A DNA stretch of 64,000 nucleotides from JANQRA01 sp035550735 (GCA_035550735.1 DASZOM010000047.1:1-64000); one strand, 5' to 3'; positions 17,973 through 26,508 are shown, counted from the stretch's first letter. Translations and numbers: made by a program. The notes: generated from the sequence alone by a model not told the origin.

Positions 17973-18439
17973 ACCCGAAAGGGCTCGCCGGGGGTCAGGT
18001 AGTGCACGTCTCCGTCCTGGAGGCGCAACTCGGCGACACACTCCCCCGAAGCCTGCTCGGCCTGCACGCGCTCCAGGTTGAGCACGGTCATCACGGCGAT
18101 CGTGGGCTGGTCGGTGTTGATCTGCTTGATGCCGGCGGGGCCGCTGCGATGGGTGCTCAGCCCGGAGAGCCTGACGAAGACGTCGTCCTCGATGATCGCG
18201 CTGTCGGTGTCGGCGACGAAGTTGTGCTGGCTCCATCGGCGGCGGCCGAGCGGCTCGCACTCCAGCCAGAGCTGATAGCGATGCGAGCCCTCCGCCCAGA
18301 AGCCGGGGTCGAGCTCGAGCCTGAACTCGACGGCCCAAGGCCCACCCTCGAAGCTGTTCGGCTCGGGCGCCAACTCCAGCGAGGCGATCTCGCCACACCC
18401 GACGAGGAACAGGGCCAGGAACGCGAGCCGGCGCATCAC
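17969..18439 (-). CDS. Hypothetical lipoprotein
   Basis: A 156-residue protein not recognised as a known family. The first 15 residues form a signal with lipobox FLVGC (Cys15). The mature part looks like a beta-rich domain with FRLELDPGFWAEGSHRYQL, a possible immunoglobulin-like or carbohydrate-handling fold, and two further Cys (in LECEP and GECV) that could form a disulfide. It follows the acyl-CoA dehydrogenase gene on the same strand by four bases, so it could be the last gene of that operon. Confidence 0.65.
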   Translation of the reverse strand: MMRRLAFLALFLVGCGEIASLELAPEPNSFEGGPWAVEFRLELDPGFWAEGSHRYQLWLECEPLGRRRWSQHNFVADTDSAIIEDDVFVRLSGLSTHRSGPAGIKQINTDQPTIAVMTVLNLERVQAEQASGECVAELRLQDGDVHYLTPGEPFRV

Positions 18440-18443
18440 CGGA

Positions 18444-19574
18444 TCAGATCCCCAGGGCCAGCCCCAGCCGATCCCGCTGGTGACGAGGGCTCCCCAGGAG
18501 CAGTGAGCTCGCCTTTGCTCGCTTCAGGTAGAGGTGGGCGTCGTGCTCCCAGGTGAAGCCGATGCCCCCGTGGACCTGGATGTTCTCGCCGGCCACCCAG
18601 ACATACGCCTCGGAGGCCAAGGCGCCGGCCAGAGGTGCGGCGATGGCGAGCTCGGCCCGGTCGTCGGTCACCCGGACTGCGTGGTACGCCGCCGATCTGG
18701 CGTGCTCGACCTTCATCAGCATGTTGGCACAGCGGTGCTTGATCGACTGATAGGAGCCGATGGGACGTCCGAACTGATGACGTGTCTTGGCGTACTCGAC
18801 CGCCATCTCCATGCATCGCTGCGCCCCACCCACCTGCTCGGACGCCAGGGCCGCCGTGGCCAGTCGCAACGCATGGGTGAGACCGGCGACGACATCGCCG
18901 GAGACGAGCCGGCTTCGTGAAACGGCACCATCGAGGATCACGGTCGCCTGTCTCCGGGTCGGGTCGAGGACGCTCTCCTGCTCCACCGTCACATCCTCGC
19001 CCTTGGCGTCCACCACGTAGACACCGATGCCGTCATCGGCGCCGGCAGTCACCAGCAACAGATCGGAGAGGTGGGCGTCGAGCACGGCCCGCTTCATGCC
19101 ACTGAGTACCCAGCCGCCGTTGGAGACGGTCGCCCGGGTCGCGGGAGCCGCGATCTCCCAGCCTCTGGGCTGCTCGAACACGGCCAGGGTGGCGATGCTC
19201 TCCCCGGACGCCAGCGCGGCGAGCAGCTCCTCCTTGTCCTCGTCGCCGGCCAGCTCTTCGATGACCGCGGTCGCCATCACGGCGCTGGCCAGGAACGGGC
19301 CGGGGGTGACCACGCGCCCCATCTCCTCGAGAAGCACACTCATCTCAACCCAGCCCAGACCGGCGCCGCCGTGCTCCTCGGGGACGACGAGACCGGTCCA
19401 ACCCAGCTCCGCCATCTCCTTCCAGAGGACCGCCTCGAATCCCTCGTCGGAGAGCATCAGCTCCCGCACCTTCTCGATGGGGATTCGCTCGGCGAGGAAC
19501 TGACGCGCGGTCGACCGGATCAGATCCTGTTCCTCCGTCGGTGCGTAGGGCACCGAGATGGCCGGGTCAGCCAC
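18444..19574 (-). CDS. Acyl-CoA dehydrogenase
   Basis: A 376-residue flavoenzyme subunit that would introduce a double bond into an acyl-CoA thioester. Family features are the N-terminal PTEEQDLIRSTARQFL, VPEEHGGAGLGWVE, the C-terminal helical part YAKTRHQFGRPIGSYQSIKH and QVHGGIGFTWEHD. The GTG at 19574 gives the natural N-terminus and overlaps the stop of the upstream dehydrogenase by eight bases. Adjacent, overlapping pairs of divergent acyl-CoA dehydrogenases in actinobacteria often form heterotetramers, as for the ChsE1-ChsE2 steroid side-chain enzymes; that is an inference here. Confidence 0.9.
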   Translation of the reverse strand: MADPAISVPYAPTEEQDLIRSTARQFLAERIPIEKVRELMLSDEGFEAVLWKEMAELGWTGLVVPEEHGGAGLGWVEMSVLLEEMGRVVTPGPFLASAVMATAVIEELAGDEDKEELLAALASGESIATLAVFEQPRGWEIAAPATRATVSNGGWVLSGMKRAVLDAHLSDLLLVTAGADDGIGVYVVDAKGEDVTVEQESVLDPTRRQATVILDGAVSRSRLVSGDVVAGLTHALRLATAALASEQVGGAQRCMEMAVEYAKTRHQFGRPIGSYQSIKHRCANMLMKVEHARSAAYHAVRVTDDRAELAIAAPLAGALASEAYVWVAGENIQVHGGIGFTWEHDAHLYLKRAKASSLLLGSPRHQRDRLGLALGI

Positions 19575-20751
19575 GGGGCACCTCCACCCAAGGCACGTCC
19601 TTGTCGACACGGGGCTCGCCGGGGAGGCCCAGCACCCGCTCGCCGAGGATGTTGAGCATGATCTCCGAGGTACCGCCCTCGATCGAGTTGGCTCGGGTGC
19701 GGAGGAATGCCTTGTGCGGCTCGTGCTGGGCTATCCGTTCCGGTCTCCTCAGCTCGTAGCCGCCCGGATAGAGGGTGCCGTCGAGACCGAGCAGCTCCAC
19801 CGTGAACGCGGTGATCTCCTTGTTGAGGTTGGCCCAGGCCAGCTTGCCCGTCGACCCCTCCGGCCCGGGGATCCCGGCACTGGCCAGCTCGTTGGCCCTC
19901 AGCGCGGTGAGCCGGGCAGCCTCGGCCTCCGCCCACAGCTCGAGGAGCCGGTCACGCAGCACCAGGTCGTCCTCGCCGGTCTCGCGCCAAACCTCGACCG
20001 CCTGGCCGATGTAGCCGCTCTCCCTGGGGATGGCGCTCCCCCCGATCGCCACGCGCTCGTTCATCAGAGTGGTCACAGCCACCCGCCAACCGGCACCCAC
20101 CGCATCGATCCGGTTCTCGTCGGGGATGCGCACGTCGTTGAAGAAGACCTCGTTGAACTCGGCCTCGCCGGTGATCTGATAGAGCGGCCTCACCTCGACA
20201 CCGGGCGCCTCCATGTCGATCACGAAATAGGTCAGCCCCTGATGTTTGGGGGCATTGGGGTCGGTGCGGGTGACCACCATCCCCCACTTGGCGAGATGGG
20301 CGAGGGTGGTCCACACCTTCTGGCCGTTCACCACCCACTCGTCACCGTCGCGCACCGCCCGGGTGGCGAGGCCGGCAACGTCGGAGCCTGCGCCGGGCTC
20401 GCTGAACAGCTGGCACCAGATCTCCTCCGTGGTGAACATCGGGCGGAGCCAGCGTCGCTTCTGCTCGTCGGTGGCATGGGCGTCGAGGACGCCGGCGCCC
20501 ATGGCGATGCCCAGCAGATTGGTGTAACGGTTCTCGATCGAGGCCCCCGCCTCTTCCAGACGCCGGTTGACCCTGGTCTGGTGCCGGCGTTCGAGGCCGA
20601 GGCCGCCAAAGCCCTCCGGGTGCCAGGCCCATGCCAGGCCCTTGTCGTATTGGGCGCCCCAGAACTCGATGTCATCGGTCTTCCCGGGCGGGCACTCGGC
20701 GATGAGCTCATCGACGAGGGCGTCGACCCGGGGGTAGTCGGCGTCAGACAT
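19567..20751 (-). CDS. Acyl-CoA dehydrogenase, partner subunit
   Basis: A 394-residue acyl-CoA dehydrogenase. The FAD and substrate motifs are CQLFSEPGAGSDVAGLAT, VVNGQKVWTT and FNDVRIPDENRI; the C-terminus has RANSIEGGTSEIMLNILGERVLGLP, the region holding the usual catalytic and flavin contacts. Compared with the next gene it keeps the more canonical C-terminal motif, so it may be the catalytic half of a two-gene enzyme. A purine-rich AAAGG lies 10 bases before the ATG. Confidence 0.9.
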   Translation of the reverse strand: MSDADYPRVDALVDELIAECPPGKTDDIEFWGAQYDKGLAWAWHPEGFGGLGLERRHQTRVNRRLEEAGASIENRYTNLLGIAMGAGVLDAHATDEQKRRWLRPMFTTEEIWCQLFSEPGAGSDVAGLATRAVRDGDEWVVNGQKVWTTLAHLAKWGMVVTRTDPNAPKHQGLTYFVIDMEAPGVEVRPLYQITGEAEFNEVFFNDVRIPDENRIDAVGAGWRVAVTTLMNERVAIGGSAIPRESGYIGQAVEVWRETGEDDLVLRDRLLELWAEAEAARLTALRANELASAGIPGPEGSTGKLAWANLNKEITAFTVELLGLDGTLYPGGYELRRPERIAQHEPHKAFLRTRANSIEGGTSEIMLNILGERVLGLPGEPRVDKDVPWVEVPRG

Positions 20752-20812
20752 CGCTATTTGACCTTTCGCTCAAACTCGACGCCAACGGTACCCGGTTGCC
20801 GGGCCCGACGAT

Positions 20813-21613
20813 CTACCGGGCCTTCACCTTCCGATACTTGGCGATGGAGAGCGGGGCGAAGACCGCGATGAAGATGACGACCCAGATCAGGGTGTACAGG
20901 ACCGGGTTCTGGAGGGGCCATACCTCGGGCTGGGGTGTTCCCGGCGGGATGTTGCCGAACAGCTCGCGGGTGGCCTGGGTGACTGTCGAAACCGGGTTCC
21001 ACTCCGCGATCGCCCGCAACACCGAAGGCAGGGTCTCGACGGGCACGAAGGTGTTGGCGATGAAGGTCATCGGGAAGATGACCATGAACGCGGCGTTGTT
21101 GAGCACTTCCACGCTGGGGACGAGCAGCCCGACATAGGCCATGATCCAGGAGATGGAGTAGCCGAACAACAGGAGCAGGCCGAACCCGGCGAGCGCATTG
21201 AGCCAGCCGTTGTGGATGCCCCAACCAACGAGCAGCCCGGTCAACGACATCACGACCAAGGTCAAGGCGTTGTAGATGACGTCGCTGGCGGTCCGGCCCA
21301 CCACCACCGCCGCCCGCGACATCGGCAGGGAGCGGAATCGGTCGATGATCCCCTTCGACATGTCTTCGGCGAGCCCGGCGCCGGTAAACGTCGCCCCGAA
21401 CACGATGGTCTGGGCGAAGATGCCGCCGATCAGGAACTCCCTGTAGTTCTCGCCGAGCACGGTCGCTCCGGCAAAGACGTAGGCGAACAGCAGCACGAAC
21501 ATGATCGGCGAGAGGAGCACGAAGACCAGGATCTCGGGGACCCGCTTGATCTTGATGACGTTCCGCTTGGCGATGACCATGCTGTCGGAGAGAGCGGTGG
21601 ACACACGGCTCAT
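20813..21613 (-). CDS. ABC-2 type permease, DrrB-like
   Basis: A 266-residue membrane protein with six hydrophobic segments, of the ABC-2 exporter type found with DrrA ATPases. Residues SLPMSRAAVVVGRTASDV lie in the family's conserved cytoplasmic loop, and NTFVPVETLPSVLRAIAEWNPVS is the typical late extracellular loop. Its ATG overlaps the stop of the ATPase gene by four bases, so both are one operon. Substrates of such pairs are hydrophobic drugs or lipids; none is indicated here. Confidence 0.9.
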   Translation of the reverse strand: MSRVSTALSDSMVIAKRNVIKIKRVPEILVFVLLSPIMFVLLFAYVFAGATVLGENYREFLIGGIFAQTIVFGATFTGAGLAEDMSKGIIDRFRSLPMSRAAVVVGRTASDVIYNALTLVVMSLTGLLVGWGIHNGWLNALAGFGLLLLFGYSISWIMAYVGLLVPSVEVLNNAAFMVIFPMTFIANTFVPVETLPSVLRAIAEWNPVSTVTQATRELFGNIPPGTPQPEVWPLQNPVLYTLIWVVIFIAVFAPLSIAKYRKVKAR

Positions 21614-22593
21614 GCCGGCACCTCCTCGAGGGACTCAGGCTCTTCGGCGTGTCTCCCGGTGATGGCGAGGAACACGTCGTCGAGCGTGGGACGACGCAAC
21701 TGGATGTCGCTCAGAGCCACCTGCTCCTGATCGAGGGCGCGCAATGCGTCGGTGAGGGCGCCGGTGAGGGCCCCGGCGCCACCCGTGATCGGGACCACGA
21801 GAGTCGGGGACCGGTCGTCACGCTGGACGTCGCCCTGGGCGAACCTCTGCATGACCTCGGCGGCCCGGGCGAGCTGGCTCTCGTCGGCGACGGTGATCTC
21901 GATGCGGTCGCCGCCGAACTTGTCCTTCAGCTGGGTCGACGTTCCCTGGGCGATGGCACGCCCGTGATCGATGACCAGGATCTCGTTGGCGAGCTGATCC
22001 GCCTCCTCGAGGTACTGGGTGGTGAGGAGCAGCGTCGTGCCCTGGCTGACCAGGTCGCGGATGATCGCCCACAACTCGACACGGCTGCGGGGATCTAGAC
22101 CCGTGGTGGGCTCGTCGAGGAAGAGGACCTGTGACTTGGCCACCAGTGCGCCGGCGACGTCGAGACGACGTCGCATGCCCCCCGAATAGGTCTTGACGGG
22201 ACGGTCACCGGCGTCGGTGAGGTCGAATTGCTCGAGGAGCTCACGCGCCCGGGTTCTGGCGACGTCCTTTCCCAGGTGATAGAGCCGCCCGATCATGTCG
22301 AGGTTCTCGAACCCGGTGAGATGCTCGTCGACGGCGGCGAACTGACCGGAGAGGCCGATCCGCCTGCGCACCTCACCTCGAGACGCGATCACGTCGACCC
22401 CGGCGACACGGGCCGTCCCGCCGTCGGGCTGGAGGAGAGTGGTGAGGATGGACACGGCCGTGGTCTTCCCCGCCCCGTTGGGGCCGAGCAGACCGAGGAT
22501 CATCCCTTCGGGCACCTCGAGGTCGAGGCCGTCGAGGGCGATGACATCTCCATAGTGCTTGACGAGCCCTTCGGCTTCGATCATCGCTGTCAT
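21610..22593 (-). CDS. ABC exporter ATPase, DrrA-like
   Basis: A 327-residue ATPase. Walker A is GPNGAGKTT, signature YSGGMRRRLDVA, Walker B VLFLDEPTTGLDP, and a DrrA-type C-terminal domain follows (about 230-320), ending in LRRPTLDDVFLAITG. ATG 22593 is chosen because AGGAG lies seven bases upstream; the longer frame has no such site. TTGACC on the minus strand (22663-22668) may belong to its promoter, though the -10 region is weak. Confidence 0.92.
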   Translation of the reverse strand: MTAMIEAEGLVKHYGDVIALDGLDLEVPEGMILGLLGPNGAGKTTAVSILTTLLQPDGGTARVAGVDVIASRGEVRRRIGLSGQFAAVDEHLTGFENLDMIGRLYHLGKDVARTRARELLEQFDLTDAGDRPVKTYSGGMRRRLDVAGALVAKSQVLFLDEPTTGLDPRSRVELWAIIRDLVSQGTTLLLTTQYLEEADQLANEILVIDHGRAIAQGTSTQLKDKFGGDRIEITVADESQLARAAEVMQRFAQGDVQRDDRSPTLVVPITGGAGALTGALTDALRALDQEQVALSDIQLRRPTLDDVFLAITGRHAEEPESLEEVPA

Positions 22594-22750
22594 TCGGACT
22601 CCTGACTGTTGCTGCGTCCCGGGGTGAGAGAAACCCCCGAGCCTGGTCTTTGTTCCCAGGTTGGTCAACTTATCGCCCGGTTGTGACGGAATTCCCCGTG
22701 GCCCGGGTACGGGGGAGCCGACACCGGTCGAAGGGTGGAGTCGCCGACTG

Positions 22751-22782
22751 CGTAATAGGCATAAATGTCTTGACCTATTACG
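22751..22782. repeat. Perfect inverted repeat overlapping a -35 element (operator candidate)
   Basis: CGTAATAGG at 22751-22759 and CCTATTACG at 22774-22782, nine-base arms separated by 14 bases. The right arm overlaps the TTGACC -35 element of the promoter for the 60-residue gene, so a bound dimer would block polymerase. Confidence 0.7.
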
Positions 22783-22798
22783 TCACACGCGGTATCGT
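22770..22798 (+). promoter_or_regulatory. Promoter of the two-gene small-protein unit
   Basis: TTGACC (22770-22775) and TATCGT (22793-22798) with 17 bases between, in the most AT-rich stretch nearby. The expected start of RNA is near 22805, inside the second inverted repeat. Confidence 0.6.
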
Positions 22799-22828
22799 GT
22801 AATGAGCAAGGGCACGATAGCTCATTAC
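22799..22828 (+). repeat. Perfect inverted repeat / 5'UTR hairpin before a strong ribosome-binding site
   Basis: GTAATGAGC at 22799-22807 and GCTCATTAC at 22820-22828, nine-base arms with a 12-base loop. GAGGAGGAGCT and the ATG at 22840 follow at once. It may act as a DNA operator, sharing the GTAAT half-site with the repeat at 22751-22782, or as an RNA hairpin; AGCTC (22819-22823) can alternatively pair with GAGCT (22835-22839). Confidence 0.6.
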
Positions 22829-22839
22829 GAGGAGGAGCT

Positions 22840-23022
22840 ATGAACCCCAAGGACCGATTCGACTCCCTGTACACCCAGCTGGCCTCGGCCTGGGAAGCCC
22901 ATCAGGCACTGCGACGCAGCCACGCTCCGTTGCCCCGTCTCGCCGAGTCGTCGACCCGTCTCTACGACGCGCGATTCGCCATGGCCAACTGGCATCGTTG
23001 CCAACAACGCGAGGAGACCTGA
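22840..23022 (+). CDS. Small helical protein, unknown function
   Basis: A 60-residue soluble protein, predicted mostly helical, rich in Ala, Arg, His and Ser, with no recognised motif. It has the strongest Shine-Dalgarno in the neighbourhood (GAGGAGGAG, six bases before ATG) and a good promoter, so expression seems real. Its TGA overlaps the next ATG (TGATG), which ties it to the 49-residue gene. A DNA-binding or adaptor role is conceivable but not shown. Confidence 0.65.
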   Translation: MNPKDRFDSLYTQLASAWEAHQALRRSHAPLPRLAESSTRLYDARFAMANWHRCQQREET

Positions 23023-23171
23023 TGTTCGCCCCATACTGCGAAGCCCACGGATCGAGGGTGCTGCTGTCGATGGACAGCATCACATCCATTGAGCACGGCG
23101 AGAACGGCCTGGTGGCTCATTACGTCTGCACCTGTGGAGCCACTGGGACCTGGGAGGCCCGGTCGGCCTGA
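23022..23171 (+). CDS. Small Cys-containing protein (possible zinc ribbon), unknown function
   Basis: A 49-residue protein coupled to the 60-residue gene by a TGATG overlap. It has Cys6 and His9 near the start (CEAHGSRVLL) and a CTCG pair about 30 residues later, a spacing that would suit a small zinc-binding beta hairpin. Short proteins of this look are common in actinobacteria without known function. It is too short to be picked up by usual ORF cut-offs. The convergent acetyltransferase gene ends seven bases after it. Confidence 0.6.
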   Translation: MFAPYCEAHGSRVLLSMDSITSIEHGENGLVAHYVCTCGATGTWEARSA

Positions 23172-23178
23172 ATCCGGG

Positions 23179-24405
23179 TCAGAAGACCTCCGGGCACCAG
23201 GGGGCGCGGGTCGTTCGCAGCATCTTGTCGAGTCTCGCCACCGCCTCTGTGTCACCGTCGACCCTGCCGGCAGCGGCCATGGCGGTGGCGTCGCCACCCC
23301 CCAGATAGAGATGCCCGAGCACATCGGCGGGAAGTTCGATCTCCGTCTCGCCGGTTGTTGGCTGGCAGTCGCCCACCCCGTCGGTCACCTCGAGACGAAA
23401 CGCCTGGCCCGGCCCATCCCGGCCCGAGGCGAGGACCTGGAAGGTGACCACCCCGTCGCTCTCGTAGGTCCTCGCCTGCATGGCTGCAGGGATGTCCATG
23501 ATCCGGATCCACAGCGCATCGGCGGCGGTGCGACGCACCTGACGCTGGTCGGTCACCAGGTGGGGAAGCGGGTCGTCCAACGGCATTGCCCAATAGTCGA
23601 GATTGGGGAAGAGGTCGATGCCGGCGAGAAACCTCCAGAGCTCCCGACGGGCGGCCGGGTCGACGGTGATCAGCTCCTCGACCTGCAACTCCCCGGTGGC
23701 GATGAAGTCGTCCCAACTCGCCTTCTGTCTGTAGAGGGCATAGCCCATCGGTGCGCCCGCCACCTCGGCCACCGCGTACCGGAGCTTCGACTTGCCGGCA
23801 CGCCACGACTCGAGATCGGCGAGGACACGGTGTTGCCACCACGCCTCGCTTCGGGTGAGAGCGCCGGTGATGGTCCCTCGCGCCCTCTCGTAGATGTCCT
23901 GGATCACGGGACCGGCCTTGTCCGGGTCCAGCAGCCTGATCGTGGCCTCCGGGCCGGAAACGGGGTTGAATCGAAGAGCCGTGGTGGTCGCCTCCATGAC
24001 ATGGCGAAACGTGGCCGGGCCGTACCCGAACCGCCCATAGATGGTGCCCTCCGAGGACCAGAGCCCGGCGAGGGGCTCACCCCGCTCGGCGATCTCGGCC
24101 AGGTGCCTGTCCATCAACGCCCTGAGCACACCGCGGCGACGGTGGGTCGGCTTGACCCCGATCACCGTGGTCCCGCCCATGGGCACCTCGGCGCCACCAG
24201 GGACCGTCACCCCCAAGGAGAAGGCGGTGACCGTCCCGACGATGTCGTCACCGTCGAAGGCGGCGAAGCTGCGCTCCCGCTCGAAGATGGCGAGATAGCG
24301 CTCGCGGGCGCTCTCGTCGCTGTCGAGGTCACGTCCGAAGGCGAGCGAGATCCGCGCCCGGAAGAGATCGTCCTCGGCCTCGGTGATGTTGCGAACGTCC
24401 CACAT
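23179..24405 (-). CDS. Eis-like GNAT N-acetyltransferase
   Basis: A 408-residue member of the Eis family, built from two GNAT domains and a C-terminal sterol-carrier-like region. The first GNAT domain (about 1-150) has the acetyl-CoA loop VIGVKPTHRRRGVLRALM (R-x-x-G-x-G/V-type) and the Eis-typical GLWSSEGTIYGRFGYGPAT. The C-terminus FEV/PWCPEVF carries the terminal carboxylate position used as general base in Eis enzymes. Known members acetylate aminoglycosides or other amines; the substrate here is unknown. ATG 24405 is the natural start; the longer frame upstream is a shadow of the next gene. Confidence 0.88.
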   Translation of the reverse strand: MWDVRNITEAEDDLFRARISLAFGRDLDSDESARERYLAIFERERSFAAFDGDDIVGTVTAFSLGVTVPGGAEVPMGGTTVIGVKPTHRRRGVLRALMDRHLAEIAERGEPLAGLWSSEGTIYGRFGYGPATFRHVMEATTTALRFNPVSGPEATIRLLDPDKAGPVIQDIYERARGTITGALTRSEAWWQHRVLADLESWRAGKSKLRYAVAEVAGAPMGYALYRQKASWDDFIATGELQVEELITVDPAARRELWRFLAGIDLFPNLDYWAMPLDDPLPHLVTDQRQVRRTAADALWIRIMDIPAAMQARTYESDGVVTFQVLASGRDGPGQAFRLEVTDGVGDCQPTTGETEIELPADVLGHLYLGGGDATAMAAAGRVDGDTEAVARLDKMLRTTRAPWCPEVF

Positions 24406-24458
24406 GTGCCGGGACGCTAGACCTCTATGCGGTCGAGCCGTCACGGAATAAGCCCAGG

Positions 24459-25127
24459 TCAAACAGGCCCGGGACCGCCCACGTCCTTCGGGGTGGCGTA
24501 ACGCGCCCACCACTTCCTGGCGGTGTCGATCCCACCGACCCCGAAGGCGAGGGCGAAGGCGATGGCGATCGCCCACATCATCACCAGGATCACGTCCTCG
24601 GCGAAGTCGACGCGCATCAGCTCGAGTGCGAAGAGCACCCCGAAGACCACGACCCCGACATGGACCACCGTGGCCAGCCAGGGCAGGCCCTGCTCGTCGG
24701 CGAAAGGCCTGACCAGGTTGGCGGTCCAGTGCCCGACTGCAGCGGCGACGATGACGACCGCGGCCGACAGGAGAAGGATGGGGATCCAGGCGAGCAGTCG
24801 CTCCAGGAGTGACTCGAAGGCGTCTATCCGGAGAATCCGGGCCACCACGAGGAGCAGCGCCAGCATCAGATAGCCGTAGGCGATCGTCGCCGCCATCGAA
24901 GCCGGAGAGTGACCCGTGCCCTCCATGGCCCGGATCAGCCCGGAACGCTGCCAGACACCGTCGAGGGGTCTCGAGTCGAAGAGCCTCTCGATCCAGTTGC
25001 GGACGAAGCCGATGATCAGCCGCCCCACGACGAGCACCAGGATGGCGACCAGGATCAGGATGCCCCACTCCACGATCCCCTCGCCGAGGGCGCGCAACCT
25101 CTGCACCAGACTTTCCCAGAAAGACAT
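24459..25127 (-). CDS. CmpX-like conserved membrane protein (MscS-related TM-helix repeat)
   Basis: A 222-residue protein with about five hydrophobic helices and no MscS beta domain. The repeat of helix, amphipathic stretch and GHW/NWIERLF elements matches the transmembrane-helix family seen in CmpX and in the N-terminal part of some mechanosensitive channels. A Gly/Pro-rich hydrophilic tail follows the last helix. Role unknown; perhaps a small-conductance channel or envelope sensor. It is separated by 53 bases from the acetyltransferase downstream. Confidence 0.75.
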   Translation of the reverse strand: MSFWESLVQRLRALGEGIVEWGILILVAILVLVVGRLIIGFVRNWIERLFDSRPLDGVWQRSGLIRAMEGTGHSPASMAATIAYGYLMLALLLVVARILRIDAFESLLERLLAWIPILLLSAAVVIVAAAVGHWTANLVRPFADEQGLPWLATVVHVGVVVFGVLFALELMRVDFAEDVILVMMWAIAIAFALAFGVGGIDTARKWWARYATPKDVGGPGPV

Positions 25128-25211
25128 TGCCTTCTCCTTTCGGTCTTGGACGCCCGCCCCACCGTACGCGCCCCGTCCGAGGGCCCGGACAAGCCTGGGA
25201 GCGGGGCGGGG

Positions 25212-26054
25212 CTACGAGCCGTGGTCGCCGTGTCTCTCGGTGGGGGCGCTCTCGGTGTGGATGGTGCGCTCCCCATGGGCGTGCCGGCCAGGGACCGGCT
25301 GGTGTGCCGGGTCGTCGAGGAAGACCCGGCCCTTCTCGACATGAAGCAGGGAGGGCCCGTATGCCTCCACCAGATTGGCCTCGGTGAGCACGTCCCCGGG
25401 ATCACCGGAGACCACCACCCGCCCGGCGAGGAGGATGACCTGGTCGGCGGACCGTGCCTCGGAGAGGTCATGAGTCGTCATCACCACACTGCATCCCTCT
25501 TCGGTCTCGGAGTGGATCACCTCGTCGATGGCCTGGGCCGTGGTGAGGTCGATGCCGGTGAGGGGCTCGTCGAGCAGCAACATGTCGTGATCCTGTGCCA
25601 GTCCCTGGGCGACGAAGACACGCTGGCGCTGGCCACCCGACAGGTCGTGGAGATGACGCCCGGCGATGTCGGTGATCCCCATCCGATCCATAGCATCGGT
25701 GACCGCCGCCCGGTCGGCGAAGGAGGGCCGGGCGTATGCCCCCAGTGCGGCATAACGCCCCATGGCGACCACCTCCCGGACGGTCACCGGCAGGTTGTCG
25801 TTGACCTTTGTCGATTGCATCACGTAGGCGAGACGGGCCCGCTCGACGGTCACGTCGATGGACCCCGAGACCGGGTCGACCAGACCGGCGATCACGTTGA
25901 GCAGGGTCGACTTCCCGGATCCGTTGGGGCCGATGACGGCGGTGACCCCAGCCCCGATCTCGAAACTGGAGCGTTCCAGAGCCACGTCGGAGCCATAGGC
26001 GACGACGAGATCCCGGGCCCGTGCCACCGGGAGGCTCACACGCAATTGCTGCAC
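25212..26054 (-). CDS. znuC: Zinc/manganese ABC transporter ATPase
   Basis: A 280-residue ATPase for a metal importer. Walker A GPNGSGKST, signature LSGGQRQRV, Walker B MLLLDEPLTGIDL, then TTHDLSEA. The last 40 residues are His-rich (several H in the tail, ending HGDHGS), as often seen in zinc transporters. The start overlaps the 3' end of the fur-type regulator gene by 19 bases, so regulator and ATPase are one transcript, divergent from the binding protein and permease genes. Confidence 0.88.
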   Translation of the reverse strand: MQQLRVSLPVARARDLVVAYGSDVALERSSFEIGAGVTAVIGPNGSGKSTLLNVIAGLVDPVSGSIDVTVERARLAYVMQSTKVNDNLPVTVREVVAMGRYAALGAYARPSFADRAAVTDAMDRMGITDIAGRHLHDLSGGQRQRVFVAQGLAQDHDMLLLDEPLTGIDLTTAQAIDEVIHSETEEGCSVVMTTHDLSEARSADQVILLAGRVVVSGDPGDVLTEANLVEAYGPSLLHVEKGRVFLDDPAHQPVPGRHAHGERTIHTESAPTERHGDHGS

Positions 26055-26476
26055 CTGCCTTCTATCTCAAGCGTGTGGTCGGTCGGAGTGAACGAGGCGA
26101 GGGCGGCGATCTCGGTGACGAGCCCCCGGACACTCTCCTCCTGGTTCGCCGGGATCTGGACATCCGACACCGAACCACACCGGGTGCAGAGGAGATGGTG
26201 GTGATGCCCGGTGAGCCACTCCGCCAGCTCGTAGCGGGTCAGCCCCTTGGCCCCGAGGTGATGGGAGACCACTCCGGCCTCCTCGAGGATGGCCAGGGTC
26301 CTGTACAGCGATGAGAGTGGGACCTCCCCGCCCACAACACCGCTCAGTTCGGCCGCCGAGCGCGGTCCGCCGGCCGCGGCGAGCGCCCCCACCACTGCCT
26401 TGCGCCCCCTGGTGAATCGGGTGTCGTGATCGCGGAGACGCAACTCCACCTGTCGCTCCAGACCGGATTTGGTCAT
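26036..26476 (-). CDS. zur: Fur-family regulator, probably Zur
   Basis: A 146-residue metal-sensing repressor. The winged helix spans about 15-85 (SSLYRTLAILEEAGVV), the HHHHLLCTRCG segment and the final CSNC form the structural Cys4 zinc site, and the several His/Asp residues between bind the regulatory metal. Its place beside znuABC genes points to zinc. It would bind the box at 26510-26524 and shut off the locus when zinc is plentiful. Only 32 bases separate it from the divergent znuA start. Confidence 0.88.
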   Translation of the reverse strand: MTKSGLERQVELRLRDHDTRFTRGRKAVVGALAAAGGPRSAAELSGVVGGEVPLSSLYRTLAILEEAGVVSHHLGAKGLTRYELAEWLTGHHHHLLCTRCGSVSDVQIPANQEESVRGLVTEIAALASFTPTDHTLEIEGRCSNCV

Positions 26477-26493
26477 CCCGTCACCACCCTGGT

Positions 26494-26499
26494 TATGCT
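26494..26499 (+). promoter_or_regulatory. -10 element of znuA
   Basis: TATGCT ends nine bases before the znuA ATG, which predicts a transcript starting at or next to the start codon. The -35 region is poorly conserved. Confidence 0.45.
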
Positions 26500-26508
26500 G
26501 ATCGACGG

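Noticed and set aside
22594..22750. Intergenic stretch between the DrrA-like gene and the small-gene promoter, checked for a further gene or tRNA.
   Set aside because: No credible start with ribosome-binding site and no cloverleaf; only a short CCCCGT/ACGGGG stem.
23115..23124. A further copy of GCTCATTACG, identical to the right arm of the repeat at 22799-22828, inside the 49-residue gene.
   Set aside because: It has no inverted partner there and lies in coding sequence; probably chance, though a downstream operator cannot be excluded.
24406..25068. Open frame extending the Eis-like gene upstream by 221 codons.
   Set aside because: Arg/Gly-rich shadow of the CmpX-like gene; no GNAT homology upstream of ATG 24405.
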